Below are positions 62,401 through 64,000 of a stretch of DNA of 64,000 nucleotides, piece after piece (position 1 is the first letter of the stretch; each line of letters begins with the position of its first letter). The notes beneath the pieces are model-generated. The model did no database searches. It was not told the DNA's origin and saw only the letters and a list, made by a program, of their open reading frames with translations. The translations under genes and the position numbers were made by a program. Source of the DNA: Corbicula japonica (Eukaryota; Mollusca; Bivalvia; Venerida; Cyrenidae); assembly GCA_038501625.1 (NCBI GenBank), contig JAZAYU010000003.1:5904796-5968795 (forward strand), given 5' to 3'.

Positions 62401-63349
62401 CGAAAACTTAAAAATGTCGTATTATAGTAAAAACTATGCAAAACGGCCACGAAAAAAAGATGCCAAGGGTAATCCAAAACTAAACTCTCTGTGGAACAAA
62501 ACATCAAATGTTTCAAAAGTTCTTTCCCAGTCAGTTGAAAATTGCCAAGTTTCTAAGGATCAGATGATGGCCATTCTCCTGGACAAGTGATACATTTGTA
62601 AAGCTCTCAGAACAAACCCTGGAAGAGATTTGTAACATTTCCAGGGACACTAAAGCAAGTCAAATCAAGCTATAGTGCAGATAAATGAATGTTGAAATTT
62701 CCCAATTTGGTTTGATTTGTTGATACTTTTTTCCCAAATTTGACTATTTACCGCGTCAAAAATTCCCAATTTGGGCAGGGGCCTTTTTCCCAAAACCCCC
62801 TGAAAAAGCCCTGGTTAACAACTAGAACAACTGGGTAAATTGGTTAACTATTTATGAGCAGAAGAGTAAAGAAGTCAGGGCCCAAGATAATCAAACTGAA
62901 GTTGTAGACCAATCTCAAATCTCAAGGATCTGATTTGCAGAAATGGAGAATCAAATGCTTGAGACTTGAGACTGGTCTCCAAACTCAGGTTTATGATCTT
63001 GGGCCCTGGTGTAACCAGGGAAATAAAATAGGAATTAGGATACACCACTTAGTGCTACTATTTCAGTGAGGTGAGATGATTGGGGAACTAATTCACTGAT
63101 TTGCTGTACTTTGAAAGCAAGTTTAATGTATTTTGAACAAGAAGTGTTTCATACTCATAGACATAGGTTACTATGTGAAATTTGGTAACTAGCCATGCTA
63201 GTTGTGATGGCCTTAGTATGACATTCCGGTCTACCATGTATATTGCAGAGATTTGATGGGAGCTGCCAAGACAGGAAGTGGGAAAACCCTGGCTTTCCTG
63301 ATACCTGCTGTAGAACTTCTCTACAATCTCAAGTTCATGCCAAGAAATG
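50474..63349 (+). CDS. DDX18: ATP-dependent RNA helicase DDX18 (Has1), 5' part
   Basis: Exons: 50474-50563, 59070-59168, 60013-60102, 60589-61092, 61700-61859, 63249-63349, with GT-AG borders and agreeing phases. The window ends before the next exon. The family is nucleolar DEAD-box helicases acting in large-subunit rRNA maturation. The first exon is Lys-rich ([20 protein letters not shown]), and the second holds a [11 protein letters not shown] run, as in human DDX18. The 504-bp exon adds a long acidic and serine tract ([19 protein letters not shown]...). The helicase core begins with [10 protein letters not shown]...[18 protein letters not shown] (Q motif), then AAKTGSGKT (Walker A) and [19 protein letters not shown], close to human. 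The start codon is unresolved: no ATG precedes the Lys-rich block in frame, so either an upstream exon or an internal ATG near 50494 is used. Intron 1 is 8.5 kb of repeats. Confidence 0.93.
50650..51947. mobile_element. Non-autonomous element carrying eight 145-bp tandem units
   Basis: The left end has its own hairpin (TGTCTCCCCC...GGGGGAGACA); the right end reads GGGGGGAGACATGCG. Between them are eight units starting at 50741, 50886, 51031, 51176, 51321, 51466, 51611 and 51757, so the spacing is 145 bp, or 146 for the last. Each unit has 'gtaccctttgacccagag' and 'gggtcagtaggtcaaaggtc'. Identity decays toward the right. It lies in DDX18 intron 1. No open frame. Confidence 0.92.
53085..53322. 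mobile_element. Double-hairpin foldback MITE A
   Basis: The left end 'ttaaccctttcatccatata' and right end 'gtatataaggaggaaagggt' are clear, and both hairpins are well preserved. It is preceded by 'aaaatgttcagactata', which also precedes the 54438 copy. Confidence 0.9.
53486..53720. mobile_element. Double-hairpin foldback MITE A
   Basis: Degenerate at the left end ('aactctttccactcgta') but with a good right end 'tatatggaggaaaaggtta'. It follows a half copy of foldback B (about 53425-53475). Confidence 0.8.
54438..54642. mobile_element. Double-hairpin foldback MITE A, left arm shortened
   Basis: The CCTTTCCTCCATA segment of the left arm is deleted, so 'ttaaccctagatctagatcag' joins directly. 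The right end 'attatggaggaaagggttaa' is intact. Confidence 0.8.
54840..55560. repeat. Tandem array of 145-bp-type units, second family
   Basis: The phrase 'aaacttggtcaggatgt' or a variant recurs at 54861, 55005, 55150, 55330 and 55451, spaced 144, 145, 180 and 121 bases; the odd spacings reflect a partial duplication and a deletion. Units also share 'ccaaaaactaggtcactgtt' and 'aacactctagcggtcac'. The first two units of the same kind are at 52354 and 52499, again 145 apart. Confidence 0.85.
56265..56900. repeat. Tandem array, unit about 160 bp
   Basis: 'cctgaaacttaatgttgcc' and variants recur at 56265, 56425, 56563, 56722 and 56881. One unit lost 22 bp. The minus strand has a repetitive 164-codon open frame across it, which reflects the repeat unit rather than a gene. 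Confidence 0.85.
57018..57196. mobile_element. MITE with CAGTAAAACCCCTC termini
   Basis: About 180 bp, left CAGTAAAACCCCTC and right the inverse of CAGTGAAACCCCTC. 'attaaggac' motifs recur inside. The CAGT start resembles pogo/Tigger-like elements. The flanking dinucleotides (TA on the left; AC, AA or similar on the right) do not settle a TA duplication. Confidence 0.75.
57720..57890. mobile_element. Double-hairpin foldback MITE A, left half plus (TA)n
   Basis: The left end 'aactctttcatcatataca' and first hairpin are present. The second half has been replaced by a TA microsatellite (57836-57860) before a remnant right end 'atatggaaaaaagagttaa'. Confidence 0.75.
58310..58863. mobile_element. 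Foldback MITE A split by another transposon
   Basis: 'gagcagtgtagatacac' at 58315 is separated from 'catctatgccatctgataag' at 58680 by the element at 58329-58661. The right half then continues to 'ttggagtatagtgtta' at 58863. The outer left terminus is weak ('taacctattgccctatcag'). Confidence 0.7.
58329..58661. mobile_element. CAGGGCTTTTT-type element, minus orientation, nested in MITE A
   Basis: Left part 'gggggaaaaggcccctgtct' and right part 'ggggcccaatatcgaccccg' are the inverse of the 62813 and 61917 ends respectively. About 330 bp, so it lacks the 560-bp middle of the longer copy. It ends 'agctgaaaaagcc'. Confidence 0.8.
59372..59603. mobile_element. Double-hairpin foldback MITE A
   Basis: The left end 'aaaccctttactctatgg' and right end 'tgtatggagtaaatggttaa' are recognisable. 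It lies in DDX18 intron 2. It creates an incidental 114-codon plus-strand frame containing the [11 protein letters not shown] phrase typical of this family. Confidence 0.85.
61917..62813. mobile_element. TIR transposon, CAGGGCTTTTTCAG ends, 5-bp target duplication
   Basis: 897 bp with a perfect 14-bp inverted terminus, flanked by GTTAA (61912-61916 and 62814-62818). Subterminal 'ttcccaat' repeats occur at both ends. Inside, the ATG at 62414 opens a 57-codon basic frame ([20 protein letters not shown]...) that stops at TGA (62587-62589). This looks like the N-terminus of a transposase whose remainder is deleted. A 5-bp duplication with a CAGGG end fits the hAT-like groups with short duplications. 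It lies in the DDX18 intron before the Walker A exon. Confidence 0.85.
62877..63008. mobile_element. Foldback MITE B, centre deleted
   Basis: The outer GGGCCCAAGAT ends are intact. The central CTGGTCGCC part is missing, so the arms meet at 'gcagaaatggagaatc'. It lies 240 bp upstream of the DDX18 Walker A exon. Confidence 0.8.
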
Positions 63350-64000
63350 GTAATAATGTTATATCATCCTGGTGTATGTATGATATAATTCTAGTTTTTC
63401 TTACTAGTCCCCAACCGGTATACTGGTGATGACTTTAATGCAGTAACACAAAAAGTACTTGAATTTTATGCATAAATCTTGTTATAACCTAATTACTGGA
63501 TTATGTACAACATTTCATGTTTCAGCCTAGGTCAATGGTCAAGTCAGTTACCTGGAATATACATTATCTACCTTGCCCAAATCTTTTATAGGGATTTTAA
63601 CCAGCAAGGGACTTGTGATGCATGCAATACTCTGATAGCCTTGTTAGGGAAGTGTTTTATCAGGAAATGCCACTGTCATGGAACACGATTAAACAAGATA
63701 TTGCACAATATAACATTTTAATGTATTCTGTAAATTGCAAAAATTAACAACAATAACAAAATTATTAATTACAAAAGAATGACAGATTGAGAACCCAAAC
63801 TCCAGCTTCTTTAACAAGACTTCAACTCAAACTGCCATATAAGGACAATTACCTCTTTCTCGGATTACAAATATTTGATACAAATAATTGAAGAGCCACA
63901 CAATACAACCTTAAAGATGCAGAAAGCAACTAACCAAAAGGTGTAATCAGGCAACTTTATCTTACAGTGAAAAAGTTGAAACTGTTGGCTGATGTTAGTT
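63350..64000 (+). other. DDX18: DDX18 intron, running off the window
   Basis: Starts at the donor g|gtaata after FMPRNG. The next helicase exon (expected to carry the PTRELA motif) is not seen before the window ends. The 72-codon frame at 63503 has no recognisable features. Confidence 0.7.

Noticed and set aside
1..64000. CRISPR arrays, operons, bacterial-type promoters, tRNA and rRNA genes
   Set aside because: The tandem arrays here lack the short-repeat and unique-spacer pattern of CRISPR, the genes are spliced animal genes, and no cloverleaf or rRNA sequence was recognised by eye.

Overview
This window is nuclear DNA from an animal, most probably a bivalve mollusc. It is AT-rich. Its genes are split into small exons with GT-AG introns, and the space between them is packed with short DNA transposons, foldback elements and tandem arrays. 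Several repeat families are ones I associate from memory with bivalve genomes. I could not search a database, so the species is not determined.

Four host genes can be supported. (1) An LRAT/NlpC-P60-type membrane protein on the minus strand (9006-11066), apparently with an uninterrupted coding exon. (2) PPIL6, a divergent cyclophilin, on the minus strand; eight exons join in frame to 295 residues (15466-22816). (3) PDHA1, the mitochondrial pyruvate dehydrogenase E1 alpha subunit, on the plus strand; eight secure exons (32742-38939), with the start of the targeting peptide unresolved. (4) The 5' part of the DEAD-box RNA helicase DDX18 on the plus strand (50474-63349), running off the right edge after the Walker A exon. 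These are independent housekeeping functions and nothing suggests co-regulation.

Layout: 1-9000 is intergenic and holds a LINE relic, a terminal-inverted-repeat (TIR) element and dispersed repeats. 11067-15465 is intergenic, with microsatellites and foldback elements. 15466-22816 is PPIL6. 22817-32741 is mostly intergenic and contains a decayed mobile-element block with a GDSY/GGND (SGNH-like) reading frame on plus and an OTU/transposase-like reading frame on minus, tail to tail. 32742-38939 is PDHA1. 38940-50473 is intergenic, with three large non-autonomous TIR elements and one Tc1/mariner-like element. 50474-64000 is DDX18, whose 8.5 kb intron is almost wholly nested repeats.

The most unusual content is repeat architecture. 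A double-hairpin foldback family occurs about eleven times and once abuts a PDHA1 splice acceptor. A 1.39 kb element has ends built from many copies of a short motif and is flanked by a perfect 8-bp target duplication. Two different element families both carry tandem units of 145 bp. Apart from the LRAT protein, the longer open frames away from the conserved exons belong to repeats.
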